Of a stretch of 64,000 nt of DNA, positions 32,676 to 41,583 are shown in pieces (positions within the stretch are counted from its first letter, which is position 1; every line of letters starts with the position of its first letter). The stretch comes from Marivirga lumbricoides. GTDB taxonomy: Bacteria > Bacteroidota > Bacteroidia > Cytophagales > Cyclobacteriaceae. The DNA lies in NCBI RefSeq assembly GCF_014636295.1, contig NZ_BMEC01000005.1:248001-312000 (forward strand), in the 5' to 3' direction. The translations under genes were made by a program, and so were the position numbers. The notes below the pieces were generated by a model that saw only the letters and a list, made by a program, of their open reading frames with translations, made no database searches and was not told where the DNA came from.

Positions 32676-35600
32676 TTAGTTAGTGGAGTTAGGTTGCGGT
32701 TTAGCAATAATGATAAAGACTTCTTCTTTTTTGCTTCCAAAGCTGTCAGTCATCACGCATTTTAAGCTCATAGGGCCTGTGTAATAAATGTCCGGGCTGG
32801 GCCCTTCGTCCACCAGTTGATAAGAACCACCTGAGGTACTACCCTTATACCACTGGATTTTAGGAATATTGCATTTTACACCAGATGCATAAAGCACAAT
32901 TTGAAGCTTTTGATATAATTGTATGGTAGCCAGGTTATGGATGGAAATGCTCACCTTATCAAGGTCATCAGCAGCCTCTCCGGGCAGTACCTTAAAATAC
33001 TTGCGTACAGTTACGGATTCCTGACCTGCTTCATCTGACACCCTGCACTTTAATGTCAGGTAGTTGGCACAAAACATTTCAAATTCAATTTCACCGTCAA
33101 GAGTAGTGCCTAATGCGACCTCTGTCCCATTTTGCTCTACGCCATACCAGGAGTAATATATTTCTCCACATCCACCTGAGCTATTTACATTAACTGTAAT
33201 CTGGTCTCCAACTTCCACTATCTCGGAAGATCCTGAAATCGATGCAGTTAAAGGGCTTGCATTTTCGTCTTCACAAGGTTTCAATTGTGCATAATTGTGC
33301 TCCATTGTCCATAAAAGGTTTCCATCTGCATCCCATTCAGCCGTTTGCTGATCAAGCAGGCTGTAGGCATACCTTGAAGTTGAATTTTTATAGTCCGTTT
33401 GCGTAATAAGGTTATCCCTTTCATCAAAATTATAAGTAGTCATTAAGGCATCTCCTGGCATTATCCTGACCTCATCAATATATGTATTTGCAGGTACATC
33501 AATTTTGGTTGAGGTGAAGGGCTTCTCTACGTATTCCCAGGCGTAAAAGGCTGTTCTTTTCCAGTAGGAGAGTTTTAAATTTTGCGCTGAGGGCTTGAAA
33601 GTAACCGGCAATTGGTAGGAATTTCTATGTCCTTTTAAGCCGGTTTTAGTTACTCCTGAAATGCCATTTTCTTCAAAAGAAGTGTAAAAAACATCATTTA
33701 CTTTAGCGTTGCTTACCTCAGCTATTAATTGTGTGCCATGGCTATTATACAAAAAGCTTTCATATATTCCTGACTTTACAAATTCTACCTGTACAGGATG
33801 TAGAAATTTGTCAAAAGAAGTAATCGTATTAAGCTTATAATTTTTATTGGAAATTAAAGGTATATCTGATGCCTGATCATCAGCTATTTCAAAGCCGTAA
33901 TTTTCAGTATTGATGTAGGTAGTTTCATTATTATCCCCGTATTGTACTTCATTATATCCATTGATTACTCCCTTGATAGTAAGCCATTCATTGTCTCTGA
34001 AAATCTCTGTCTCAGATAGGATAAGTTTTTTCTGTAGGTTGTTATTCCGCATTGCTGTATAGGGAAGGAAAGAGAAATCTGAAGGATAGAAAAATTTATT
34101 TCGTTGCCGTGCAATTCCATTGATATATTGCAAAGTAACAGAAGGGTAACCGGCTGTATTAAAATTGATTTTTTCTGCAGTGGTGGTAGCTAGTTTACTG
34201 TTTTCGTAAGATTTAGTAATGGAAGAATCCTGACGAAAACTTTTCAATTGAAAGCTATATGACTTAAAGCCGGCCCTTGCACTTAGAGAAGGTAAAGCTG
34301 TTCCATTAATGGTGTCTGATCCCTTTGGCTTAATAGCAACAAAATTACTGGCAATTTTAAAACCCCGGATGGTTGCACTTACAGCATAGGTCTTATAAAA
34401 GTTGGTTGTTTCATTTAGGAGTTTGCCCTGTTCATTAAAGGTTTGAATATTTTTTAAGAAAGCAATAGGTCTTTTCAGTTCAAAATCATCAAAAATAATA
34501 GCTGACCCACTTTCTCCTCCTGTTGTTATTGATGTATTAACTCCCTCAATTATTTCATAATCATAAATTGTACGGCCAAATCCTTGCTCGTAAGTAATTA
34601 CTTTTTTGTATAATACGCCAGAAGGAGCTAATATTTCATTTTTTAAATTGAATGCTTTATTACCAATACTAATTATGTTTGATAAAGTGGCATTATTGGT
34701 GAAGCCTGTCCAACTCTGCTTCTCGTAAAAATTAATAGGTTTACTGATTAATACCGGCTGTTCATAATCATAATATATGGTTACTTTTTCAGGAGAATTT
34801 TTGTCCGATGTAATAATTGAATGAAGTCTGGCTCCCCCTGCAAAATCAAGATTTTCATTACTTAATGTATGTCTTTCGAAAACAAATTCCTCTATTTTTC
34901 CATTGGAATAATTAATCTTCTCAAGCAAGCCTGCATTGAAAAATGTGCTACTACTATTAAAATTACGGGTATTAATTCCCACAGGAGTATAGCTTGCACC
35001 TTCAGCATTGTAGCTTATAGCAGGATAATGAGTTTGGAGGTAATTATTAGCTATATCCAATTCGTTAATATAACCCCAGTAATCTATAAATCTGTTAAGG
35101 CCTTTCGCGGAAAGAAATCTTAAATTATTATATTCAAGATCAATTGTTCTTACGGTTTCCTCTGCTGAGGATTGAAAATCAATTTTTTGCAGCCAAAGTC
35201 CGTTGGTATTTATTACGTGTTCAAAACTCACATTTTGCAGTACTAAAGTACTTCCATTGTTGCTTTTTTTCTGAAAAGAAATATTGGATAAGATCAAATC
35301 CTCTTGCTGAGTATCTTTTCGGCCAAGTGCGTAGTTGAGTTCACATTTACTTTCTGCAATTCCTGAATTAACAGTTATAGAATTAAGATATACCTTTTTG
35401 TAATTAACTGAATAGTTGGCGTAGAAAATATCTGAAGAATATAAATTAGATGCATCATTCGTTTTGAGTGAGGTAGCCCTGTAGCTTCCTTTGTTTAAAT
35501 TTATCTCTTGAGATGACTTGTAGCCAAATTGAATTATATCTTTCCTGGTAGTAATAATCTTCGTAACAAACCATGCACTGGTATTTCCATTTGCCTTCTC

Positions 35601-36248
35601 TATAGCATTTGCCCCTCCTAAAAAATAATGATTGCCACTGCCATCCAACACTTCCCATTTTTCATTATTATTAGCAGGATTGGGCCTCTTTATTTTAATT
35701 TGAGCATTACTGCTGATAACAACTTCCCCGTTGGCATCAAAGTAGAACTCTTCTTTTATGCCGTTTATGTTAATAAAGAATATGTCAGGCTGAGAATCTT
35801 TTGAATAATTGAGAATATCTGCTAAGTCACTTTCGGTTAATGAACTGAAATTAGTTTTTAAAGCTTTATTCAAATATCCTTCCGGGCTGAAATCGTCAAT
35901 ACCTCTTATTACCCTGCTGATAGAACCCAGGTTATCCAGCTTCCAACCCTCACCTGCAGAACCGGAGTGTGTAGTATTCTGATAGCCTGAGGCTCTGTAG
36001 GTTAAGCTGATAGGATAGCTCATGTGCCGTCCTTTTAAACTACCGAGCTGGATGGTTTTTTGCATGATACCTGCAGCCTGACTATTAGATTTTGTAACCT
36101 CATTGATAGAGGAAGTGAGTTCATTAGACGGAGTAATATATAACTCGGGGCGTTCTAAAAAAGCTATATCCTGACCCTGTAAAGGAGTATGGTTGATAAA
36201 ATAAATAGCCAAAATTAAACTTAGGGTAAGGCTGATTGAGTGTTTCAT
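32676..36248 (-). CDS. Large secreted Rhs-partner protein (YD-shell N-terminal type, with Ig-like domains)
   Basis: A 1190-residue protein with a signal peptide (ending HTPLQGQ). The N-terminal region has the hallmark of Bacteroidota Rhs partner proteins: KGRHMSYPISLTYRASGYQ, then GSAGEGWKLDNLGSISRVIR. A beta-rich shell-like region follows to about residue 990 (FDERDNLITQTDYKNSTSRY, a YD-like unit). The last 200 residues are two PKD/Ig-like modules (about 1000-1190). It ends 26 bp before the Rhs toxin gene, so the two are co-transcribed. It may form part of the shell or present the toxin at the cell surface. There is no tip of its own. Function inferred from context. Confidence 0.75.
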   Translation of the reverse strand: MKHSISLTLSLILAIYFINHTPLQGQDIAFLERPELYITPSNELTSSINEVTKSNSQAAGIMQKTIQLGSLKGRHMSYPISLTYRASGYQNTTHSGSAGEGWKLDNLGSISRVIRGIDDFSPEGYLNKALKTNFSSLTESDLADILNYSKDSQPDIFFININGIKEEFYFDANGEVVISSNAQIKIKRPNPANNNEKWEVLDGSGNHYFLGGANAIEKANGNTSAWFVTKIITTRKDIIQFGYKSSQEINLNKGSYRATSLKTNDASNLYSSDIFYANYSVNYKKVYLNSITVNSGIAESKCELNYALGRKDTQQEDLILSNISFQKKSNNGSTLVLQNVSFEHVINTNGLWLQKIDFQSSAEETVRTIDLEYNNLRFLSAKGLNRFIDYWGYINELDIANNYLQTHYPAISYNAEGASYTPVGINTRNFNSSSTFFNAGLLEKINYSNGKIEEFVFERHTLSNENLDFAGGARLHSIITSDKNSPEKVTIYYDYEQPVLISKPINFYEKQSWTGFTNNATLSNIISIGNKAFNLKNEILAPSGVLYKKVITYEQGFGRTIYDYEIIEGVNTSITTGGESGSAIIFDDFELKRPIAFLKNIQTFNEQGKLLNETTNFYKTYAVSATIRGFKIASNFVAIKPKGSDTINGTALPSLSARAGFKSYSFQLKSFRQDSSITKSYENSKLATTTAEKINFNTAGYPSVTLQYINGIARQRNKFFYPSDFSFLPYTAMRNNNLQKKLILSETEIFRDNEWLTIKGVINGYNEVQYGDNNETTYINTENYGFEIADDQASDIPLISNKNYKLNTITSFDKFLHPVQVEFVKSGIYESFLYNSHGTQLIAEVSNAKVNDVFYTSFEENGISGVTKTGLKGHRNSYQLPVTFKPSAQNLKLSYWKRTAFYAWEYVEKPFTSTKIDVPANTYIDEVRIMPGDALMTTYNFDERDNLITQTDYKNSTSRYAYSLLDQQTAEWDADGNLLWTMEHNYAQLKPCEDENASPLTASISGSSEIVEVGDQITVNVNSSGGCGEIYYSWYGVEQNGTEVALGTTLDGEIEFEMFCANYLTLKCRVSDEAGQESVTVRKYFKVLPGEAADDLDKVSISIHNLATIQLYQKLQIVLYASGVKCNIPKIQWYKGSTSGGSYQLVDEGPSPDIYYTGPMSLKCVMTDSFGSKKEEVFIIIAKPQPNSTN

Positions 36249-36293
36249 ATTATTAAAATTTAAGCAGTTTTAAATCTACTTTGCTGAAGAATT

Positions 36294-37346
36294 CTATTTT
36301 TTGTCTTTTTTCAGTTTTCTATTAATTCCCAGAACTATTGAAATTCTCTGATTATAAATCAGATTATTGTTAATGAGGTTAAATTTTGATCCTATATACC
36401 AATTATGTCTTTGGTTAAGCGTGAAATTCCTCCCCAGCATTAAATAGGGTATACTCACATTTTCAGGAGTTAAATCTTTCGTTGATTTGTTTTCACTTTT
36501 AATGATCTGAAGACCTGGCCGTAGGAAGATTTTCTTGAATAGGCTGAATTCAGTAAAAATATTGAAAGTGTTGAAAGGTTTTTTCATAATTAGTAAAGTG
36601 TCAGTAGAAACCTTGGTTTGTGTTCTTATTCCATAAGAAAAGCCCAAACTAATATTTTCACTGTAGGCCCACCTTAAGCCAAGAGCATTTTCAGTAAGCA
36701 GGGCTTGCGGGTTTACCACATCAATAAATGCAAAAGCCGAAAAATAGTGATACCATTTTTCCAAATCCGAGCTTTTAAAATATTGGCTGAAAGCAGAATT
36801 TCTTTCCTTTTTAAGATGAAGAACCTTCTCATTTACTTTTTTGACTGCATTCAGGTTTTTTCTATCAATATGTACTGCTTTTATAGGATTTACAGACTTC
36901 TGAAAGTCTTTTTCAAGATCAAGTTCTCTTACTTCTAAATTTCCTTTCTCTAAAGAGGATACATCCATGTTTTTCTCTAAATCAGATTTTAATTCACTCG
37001 CAAGATGATCTGCTTCTGATTTTAGGTTTTCTTTAATACCAGTAGTTGCAGGCTTTTCAATAGTTAATGAATTCGCTGGAAATTGATAGGATTTTATAGT
37101 ATCAGGATTATTGAATGCATTCTTATTAGCATTCTCAAGAGGTACTTTTTTGAAATCAGTAACAGTGAGGGGTGTTGTTTCAGGTAAATTGGTGGTGGTT
37201 ATACAGTTTTTGTTAATGCAAACTATTAAATGATAATGAGAGAAAGTGGGCGGACTATGATCGCCTTTAACTGTTATTTCCTGAGCAAACGTATTGAAAA
37301 CATTAATGAAGAGCAGAATTGATAATATAAGTAAATTTCTCACCAT
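36294..37346 (-). CDS. Outer-membrane barrel-like protein of the Rhs operon
   Basis: About 350 residues. The ATG at 37346 is chosen because it gives a clean signal peptide (NLLILSILLFINVFNTFAQ); a longer frame starts at 37370. A charged helical, probably periplasmic region (about residues 90-185, EADHLASELKSDLEKNMDVS) is followed by about 165 residues of alternating beta-strand pattern (LGLRWAYSENISLGFSYGIR, NWYIGSKFNLI, RISIVLGINRK) typical of a small outer-membrane barrel. It lies 45 bp upstream of the Rhs partner gene. It could anchor or export the Rhs complex, but no known family was recognised. Confidence 0.55.
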   Translation of the reverse strand: MVRNLLILSILLFINVFNTFAQEITVKGDHSPPTFSHYHLIVCINKNCITTTNLPETTPLTVTDFKKVPLENANKNAFNNPDTIKSYQFPANSLTIEKPATTGIKENLKSEADHLASELKSDLEKNMDVSSLEKGNLEVRELDLEKDFQKSVNPIKAVHIDRKNLNAVKKVNEKVLHLKKERNSAFSQYFKSSDLEKWYHYFSAFAFIDVVNPQALLTENALGLRWAYSENISLGFSYGIRTQTKVSTDTLLIMKKPFNTFNIFTEFSLFKKIFLRPGLQIIKSENKSTKDLTPENVSIPYLMLGRNFTLNQRHNWYIGSKFNLINNNLIYNQRISIVLGINRKLKKDKK

Positions 37347-37497
37347 AAGGTACTTGGTTGCACGGCACAAGTATATAGGTTTATGTGTAAATTATCAATA
37401 TTTTTTTTTAATTAAATTACAATTAATCAATTTTTTCTACAATAGTAGTGCTCTAAATGGTTTAAAACTTACATTGTATAATGTTCTTTGATTTTAA

Positions 37498-38514
37498 TTA
37501 TTCACACTCCATTTCAAGGATGAATTTACCTGCATCTTGCTTGCGATTTAGGCTAAATTTCTTTTCCAGGAGCAGGAATACAGTGTCAAGTGTTTCATTT
37601 TCAATGGTACAGGAAACTAAACACGCTTCACCACTTTTAACTTGTATTTCAGCGCCATACCATCTTTCCAGTTTTTTGGCAACAACCTTTAGCCTCTCTT
37701 TTTCAATCACTAACTTCCCCTCTTTCCAGGAGCTTTCTTTTAAGAGGTTGGCAGGGGAGACCTTTGTTTTCTGTGTATTTTTGTAAAAACTTAATTGATC
37801 GCCTTCTTTTAAGGTTAATTCCGGCTTATCTAATGCGTTATTTTGCCTGAAAAAAACTTTGCCTGAAACCACTGTAATTATAGCATTTTCATCTTCTGAA
37901 TAGTTTTGGACATTGAAGGCTGCTTTGTTCGACTTGATGATGATATTATTTGTACGCACTTCAAATTCTCCATCTGCCGCATCATTTACATCAAAAAAAG
38001 CTTCGCCTGTAAAAGTAACTATTTTGTCAGTTCCTGTTTCAAAATGTTTTCTATGTGTTAAAGTGCTACCTCCGTTCAGCCAAACCTTAGAGCCATCAGG
38101 CAAAATAATCTGTAATTTTAAGCCATTCTTCACTTGATAACTTTCGTATTGCCTTTGTTGATGATACCAATCCTGCAAAATATATACTGTAACAAAAAGA
38201 AGTGCTACAGCGGCAATTATTTTTATAAATGAATTAAAATTCCAAATCTTTAAAATAGTATTACTTTTCCGGATAGAGTTTTTGTACCCCATCCTCATCT
38301 TTTCGATTTCACTTTCTGAAAGATAAGTAGGCTTAAATTCCATCAATAATACCAGTTCCCTGGCTTCCTCTATATAGCTTCTTCTTTCAGGGTTTTCTAT
38401 GAGCCATGCTTGCCAATAAGAATTATTTTCCTCGTTGGGAGAGAGTACCCACTGCTGAAAGTTTTCATCTGCAGCGAAATCGTTTTCATTAAAATCGGAA
38501 TAATCTATTTTCAT
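37498..38514 (-). CDS. FecR-family anti-sigma factor
   Basis: About 338 residues, starting at MKIDYSDFNEN; a longer frame from 38541 is possible. An N-terminal cytoplasmic sigma-binding region with a WL-type helix (NSYWQAWLIENPERRSYIEE) is followed by a transmembrane segment near residue 90-107 (FIKIIAAVALLFVTVYIL). The FecR domain has LPDGSKVWLNGGSTLTHRKH and FTGEAFFDV; the C-terminal domain is of the DUF4974 type common in Bacteroidota. It pairs with the ECF sigma gene upstream. Usually a TonB-dependent receptor follows; here the Rhs operon follows instead. It may transmit an outer-membrane signal to the sigma factor. Confidence 0.9.
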   Translation of the reverse strand: MKIDYSDFNENDFAADENFQQWVLSPNEENNSYWQAWLIENPERRSYIEEARELVLLMEFKPTYLSESEIEKMRMGYKNSIRKSNTILKIWNFNSFIKIIAAVALLFVTVYILQDWYHQQRQYESYQVKNGLKLQIILPDGSKVWLNGGSTLTHRKHFETGTDKIVTFTGEAFFDVNDAADGEFEVRTNNIIIKSNKAAFNVQNYSEDENAIITVVSGKVFFRQNNALDKPELTLKEGDQLSFYKNTQKTKVSPANLLKESSWKEGKLVIEKERLKVVAKKLERWYGAEIQVKSGEACLVSCTIENETLDTVFLLLEKKFSLNRKQDAGKFILEMECE

Positions 38515-38729
38515 TTGTATGCTTTCTATAGAATAAAGCACATTTTGCTCTGTTTCTCATCACTCTTTTGGAGAATAATTTCTTTGAAACCAGATGTTAA
38601 ATTGTAAAATACTGTAAATCAATTAATTAATATGTTTCCTCGCTTGAATAAGTTTGAGTGAAATACCAGGAGAAGTAATATTTTTCGGAATAGTAAAGTG
38701 AATGAGAAATGTAGGCTATTGAATTGGAA

Positions 38730-39293
38730 TTACCATAAGGTTTTGTTAGACTTAAGGAGTAATGATAACGTTTGCATAGCGCGACAAACAAGATTATAGA
38801 CAGAATTTACGTTCATGTCCATTATTACACTTATTTCAACGTATGTCAGGTGATTGAAAAACTTGTGGTATAAAACTTCCCTCTGCCTGTTGCTTAAAAG
38901 ATCCAGTGCTATTCTCAATTGTTCTTTTCTATCCTGAGAGAGTTGGTTATTGATCAGCTGGAACTCATGGGAAAAGGCTATTTCGAAATCGTAATTTTCA
39001 GGAATGAAATCCTGACGTAATTTACTTTCCTTATTCACTTCTTTAACAATAGACCTTTGCAAAGACCTCATCAGGTAAAACTTAATGTTGTAGGTTTCAC
39101 CTATTGTTTGGCGATTCTCCCATAAATAAATGAATAGATTTTGGATGCAATCTTCAACAAGTGCTTTATTTTTAGAGATTCTATAACCGTAGCTATAAAG
39201 CAACCTCACATGCTTGTCAAAAATCACATCTAACGCAGAAGAATCACCAGCTCTCAGTCTATTCCATAAGTCGAAATCTTGCAAGTTGTTCAT
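38730..39293 (-). CDS. ECF-type RNA polymerase sigma factor
   Basis: A 187-residue sigma-70 family factor of the Bacteroidota FecI-like ECF type. Region 2 includes AGDSSALDVIFDKHVRLLY and the helix DCIQNLFIYLWENR. Region 4 has LLSNRQREVLYHKFFNHLTY with a helix-turn-helix up to VNSVYNLVCRAMQ. It sits 215 bp upstream of the FecR anti-sigma gene and both precede the Rhs operon on the same strand. The spacer (188-215 bases) holds no other gene. Control of the Rhs genes by this pair is inferred from order only. Confidence 0.9.
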   Translation of the reverse strand: MNNLQDFDLWNRLRAGDSSALDVIFDKHVRLLYSYGYRISKNKALVEDCIQNLFIYLWENRQTIGETYNIKFYLMRSLQRSIVKEVNKESKLRQDFIPENYDFEIAFSHEFQLINNQLSQDRKEQLRIALDLLSNRQREVLYHKFFNHLTYVEISVIMDMNVNSVYNLVCRAMQTLSLLLKSNKTLW

Positions 39294-39473
39294 TAAAGTT
39301 GTATTATTTCATGCATATTAGTAATTTAAATGCATAAATAAAACTTTTTATGATAAAATATTTATACGGACAACTTATTTAATATGAAAAATTACAGATA
39401 GAAAAGTACATATTTAAGTAGTTAGAAAACGCAAATCAATTATCTGTACTATATTTATATTATTCAAGAATGC

Positions 39474-39848
39474 TCATTGTGCACCAGCGGCTAAGTCTAG
39501 CTTTTGACTGATCAGCTCTTTCAAACTCTTTAAGTCCAGACTATTCATTGTTTCCACATCAATCCAGACTGAAATATTTCCTTCTTCTTCCATAAAAATA
39601 GCAGGGAGTTCGTCTTCTCGCTTATATTGTTCTTCCCACTCATCCTTATGCAAAAAACTCATCTCAACAGGAATAGTCTCTTTAAACTCAGCCCAGTCTT
39701 TATTAATGGAGAAAGTATCGTGCGTTATTGCGCAGAGGTTACATTCATAGGTTTGAGGAGATAAAAGTTTATGCATTATATCCATATAACCAGCCCACGC
39801 TCCTGAATTGGCATTATAAACGAAAATTAATTTTTTATCTTTTATCAT
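39474..39848 (-). CDS. Conserved small protein with a CNLC motif, unknown function
   Basis: A 124-residue soluble protein. It begins KKLIFVYNANSGAWAGYMDI and has a YECNLCAITHDTFSINKDWA segment with a Cys-x-x-Cys, then an acidic middle and a C-terminal helix. This short family is widespread in Bacteroidota without a known role; the Cys pair might bind a metal or act in redox chemistry. It stands alone between the SusD gene and the sigma factor, behind a 276-base gap. No operon partner is evident. Confidence 0.6.
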   Translation of the reverse strand: MIKDKKLIFVYNANSGAWAGYMDIMHKLLSPQTYECNLCAITHDTFSINKDWAEFKETIPVEMSFLHKDEWEEQYKREDELPAIFMEEEGNISVWIDVETMNSLDLKSLKELISQKLDLAAGAQ

Positions 39849-39863
39849 TGTATTGATTTTAAA

Positions 39864-39895
39864 AGACCTGCGGGATTTTAATGCCTCACAGGTCT
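39864..39895. repeat. Bacteroidota-type GACCTGCGAGG-like palindromic repeat
   Basis: The arms AGACCTGcGgG and CcTcaCAGGTCT face each other around an A/T-rich centre. The layout resembles the dispersed AGACCTGCGAGG...CCTCGCAGGTCT hairpins common between genes in Flavobacteria and Cytophagales, here somewhat decayed. On the minus strand a short T run follows, so it may also terminate the SusCD transcript. Confidence 0.5.
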
Positions 39896-39994
39896 GCTTG
39901 TTGTTCTGTTAATTACCTTTTTATCAGGTGATTAGATGTTATTTCCTTTCTCACCAGGCATTACATCTTTGATTTGTAACTGTAGCTTAATTTA

Positions 39995-40112
39995 TTAATT
40001 CCCAATTCCCAATTAACCAATTCCTAATTCCCAATTAACTAATTCCTAATCCCTAATTAACCAATTAACCAATTCCCTAATTAACCAACTCCCAATTAAC
40101 CAACTCCTAATT
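39995..40112. repeat. Short tandem repeat tract (AATTCCCAATTAACC-like units)
   Basis: About 118 bases are made of imperfect 10-15 base units such as CCAATTAACCAATTCC and CCTAATTAACCAA, repeated some ten times just after the SusD stop. There is no unique spacer between units, so it is not a CRISPR. It looks like slippage-prone minisatellite sequence. Confidence 0.8.
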
Positions 40113-40124
40113 ATTATTTAAAAA

Positions 40125-41573
40125 TTAGTCCTTCTCCCACCAACCTTTACTGTTAATATTGTCGCCACCAATTCTATTAACCGCTTCTTGGTAATTTTCT
40201 GCATTAGTAGCCTGTTCTGATTCAGGATAAAGATAGCGCACAGGGTATCTTCCATCATTTACAGCATCGGGCCCGGCTTTAATGGTCGGAATGCCTGTTC
40301 TTCTTATGTTAAACCAGGCCTCATGACCTATGTTGATAAGGCTGATCCATTTTTGGGTCATAATTTTAGTAAGGTTGTTATTTCCATCTAAGGCAACAGA
40401 CGGTCTGCTGAAATAGCCTTCAGGAACCTCAACTTCATAGTAATTAAAGCTCGCTTTTACAGCGTTTTCATAATATTGCTGAGCGGATCCGATTGTAATA
40501 AAATTCTTCTCCCGCGCTTCTGCTAATGCAAACTGTACTTCTGCATACTGCATAAATTGGGCGTCTGCGCCATCAGGTACATCTCTAAAAATGGAACCTA
40601 CTATTGATAGGTCATCGACTCCCAGACCTTGCTGTTGAACCGTTTCGTTAGTCTGACCGTTCCTGATCCCTCTGTAGTAGATGCTATCTTTAGCTAAAGC
40701 TTTTGCAACAGGCTGATACAGCACCCCAATTCGTGGATCGTTCCATAAGCTAAGTACTGAATCTGCTGTTTGGCTCATTACATGCTCTACTAAACCTCCT
40801 ACAGTGGATAGAAAAAATGGAAATTGATTAGGGGCTGTTGCCAGATAAGGTAAAATGGCATTGTCCTCGTTAGATCGCATGAGTTTGCCGGAATTGGCCA
40901 GGGCTTCCAGCTCGGAGAAATCAGTTAGTCTTTTACTAATCCGCATCAGATACCTAACCCTTAATGAGTTGGCGAAACGTACCCATTTATCCAGGTCATT
41001 GTTGAACATCACATCACCCACAATTACCTGATTGGTGCTTTCTAAAGTGGTGGCAGATCTTTTCAGTACGGCAAGTATTCCTATTTCCGGATCTGTATAA
41101 ATGCTTTCCTGTGTATCATATTTTGGTTTTTCAAAGCCTTCTGTTAATCGATTGGCTTCACTGTAGGGTACATCATTCCATAAATCAGTCATTTGTGAAA
41201 ATAGGAAGCATTTCATGATATCTCCCACGGCAACATAGGCTTCATTAGAAGAAGGTGAAGCTTTCATCGATTCTATGTCAGTAACCAATCCGTTTAAAAC
41301 ACCCCAATACGTTGCATTGGAGCCAATGATATATCTATCAAAGAAACCAAAATCTATAGCAGCAACAAATTGTGCAAAGTAATTGGACTGATCAAATCCC
41401 TGGTAATAGGTATTTTGATCAGCAGCCACTGAGATAATATTGGTGAGCAGAAATTGAGGCTCAACATTTTCCGGGGAGTTAGGGTTTTCATTAATCTCCT
41501 CAAAATTGTCTGTACATGCTGCAAGTAGAATAGCACTCAAAAGCAGACCGAATGTATATTTAAATAGTTGCAT
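40125..41573 (-). CDS. SusD/RagB-like outer-membrane nutrient-binding lipoprotein
   Basis: A 482-residue surface lipoprotein (LLLSAILLAACTDN, Cys20) of the SusD-like family that closes over a SusC channel to capture ligand. It has TPR-type helices (NYFAQFVAAIDFG; WVRFANSLRVRYLMRISKRL) and the usual C-terminal part, TQKWISLINIGHEAWFNIRR followed by YLYPESEQATNAENYQEAV. The length fits the SusD-like_2 subfamily. It lies 10 bp after susC. The ligand is unknown; the downstream-acting genes in the operon suggest a nucleoside-like compound rather than a glycan. Confidence 0.92.
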   Translation of the reverse strand: MQLFKYTFGLLLSAILLAACTDNFEEINENPNSPENVEPQFLLTNIISVAADQNTYYQGFDQSNYFAQFVAAIDFGFFDRYIIGSNATYWGVLNGLVTDIESMKASPSSNEAYVAVGDIMKCFLFSQMTDLWNDVPYSEANRLTEGFEKPKYDTQESIYTDPEIGILAVLKRSATTLESTNQVIVGDVMFNNDLDKWVRFANSLRVRYLMRISKRLTDFSELEALANSGKLMRSNEDNAILPYLATAPNQFPFFLSTVGGLVEHVMSQTADSVLSLWNDPRIGVLYQPVAKALAKDSIYYRGIRNGQTNETVQQQGLGVDDLSIVGSIFRDVPDGADAQFMQYAEVQFALAEAREKNFITIGSAQQYYENAVKASFNYYEVEVPEGYFSRPSVALDGNNNLTKIMTQKWISLINIGHEAWFNIRRTGIPTIKAGPDAVNDGRYPVRYLYPESEQATNAENYQEAVNRIGGDNINSKGWWEKD

Positions 41574-41583
41574 CTTTTCTTAT

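Noticed and set aside
39995-40112. Possible CRISPR-like repeat array
   Set aside because: Units are short, imperfect and directly joined, with no unique spacers and no cas genes; a minisatellite is the better reading.
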